Source: an uncultured Alphaproteobacteria bacterium (lineage in GTDB: Bacteria > Pseudomonadota > Alphaproteobacteria > RF32 > CAG-239). Taken from it: a stretch of DNA of 23,274 nt. The translations under genes and the position numbers were made by a program. Positions within the stretch are counted from its first letter, which is position 1; each line of letters starts with the position of its first letter. The stretch is taken from positions 2,779 through 26,052 of the forward strand of contig CAJTWX010000017.1 in assembly GCA_910580155.1 (NCBI GenBank), written 5' to 3'. The notes beneath the pieces are model-generated. The model worked only from the letters and a program-made list of their open reading frames with translations. It made no database searches and was not told the DNA's origin. Shown piece by piece: positions 23,148-23,274 of this stretch.

Positions 23148-23274
23148 ATGCAAAAAAAAGTCGAAAAAGATGTTGTTTTTCCATTTTGGGAAGGGATTAT
23201 ATTTCCTTTTGAAACAATTTATAAAAAGGTCAAAGATTTTTGTTGTCTGATTGGTGTATTTTCTTTGATTGCGG
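23148..23274 (+). CDS. start of an unrecognised protein (partial)
   Basis: The ATG at 23148 has GAGGAG nine bases upstream and follows the dnaE stop after 16 bases, so it is probably cotranscribed. The visible 42 residues start MQKKVEKDVVFPFWEGIIFP, then a basic stretch (YKKVKD), and CCLIGVFSLIA, which looks like the start of a transmembrane segment. The frame is open at the window edge. No family can be named from this fragment. Confidence 0.7.
   Translation, partial: MQKKVEKDVVFPFWEGIIFPFETIYKKVKDFCCLIGVFSLIA

Noticed and set aside
1..23274. CRISPR, phage, toxin-antitoxin, restriction or other defence systems
   Set aside because: No direct-repeat arrays, integrases, transposases or recognisable defence proteins were found; nearly all genes are housekeeping.

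Overview
The window is AT-rich bacterial chromosome, densely coded, with almost no mobile DNA. The protein set and gene order point to a low-GC alphaproteobacterium. MnmG, MnmE and Rho are all encoded leftward. Across one non-coding gap, CoaE and DnaQ are encoded rightward. This resembles the origin-proximal order known from many alphaproteobacteria (parB-parA-rsmG-mnmG-mnmE-rho-...-origin-...-coaE-dnaQ). A host-associated or gut lineage is possible given low GC, GlcNAc catabolism and pyruvate phosphate dikinase, but that is inference and no species is claimed.

Layout. 1-973: 5' part of mnmG (minus). 1129-2460: an unrecognised AT-rich gene (plus) inserted between mnmG and mnmE. 2468-3796: mnmE (minus) with a good promoter. 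3935-5460: a HAD phosphatase and an unrecognised membrane protein (plus). 5530-6783: rho (minus). 6784-7300: the largest non-coding stretch, with DnaA-box-like 9-mers, a very AT-rich segment and diverging genes; I call it the likely replication origin (oriC). 7301-9304: coaE-dnaQ-pgeF as one tight operon whose promoter region carries two consensus DnaA boxes. 9496-12195: ppdK. 12358-12828: a DUF805 membrane protein. 12872-14822 (all minus): an A24 prepilin peptidase, an orphan NarL/FixJ response regulator and a dCMP-type deaminase. 14990-16510: eno and a small exported or membrane-anchored protein. 16584-18550 (minus): nagA-nagB. 18657-18761: a perfect 21-bp inverted repeat. 18778-19539: a decayed outer-membrane barrel (autotransporter-like) gene. 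19658-23131: dnaE. 23148-end: start of an unrecognised gene.

How the genes fit together. MnmE and MnmG modify the wobble uridine of tRNAs. DnaQ and DnaE are the proofreading and polymerase subunits of Pol III, both encoded close to the proposed origin. NagA and NagB turn GlcNAc-6-phosphate into fructose-6-phosphate, while enolase and PPDK work at the PEP/pyruvate end of glycolysis. Three convergent gene pairs are separated by hairpin-plus-T-tract terminators that can work in both directions.

I found no CRISPR array, tRNA, rRNA, intact insertion sequence, phage or defence system. The most rewarding points are the probable oriC and its overlap with the coaE promoter, the broken barrel gene with two opposite frameshifts beside a long inverted repeat, and the orphan genes placed inside the conserved mnmG-mnmE-rho block.
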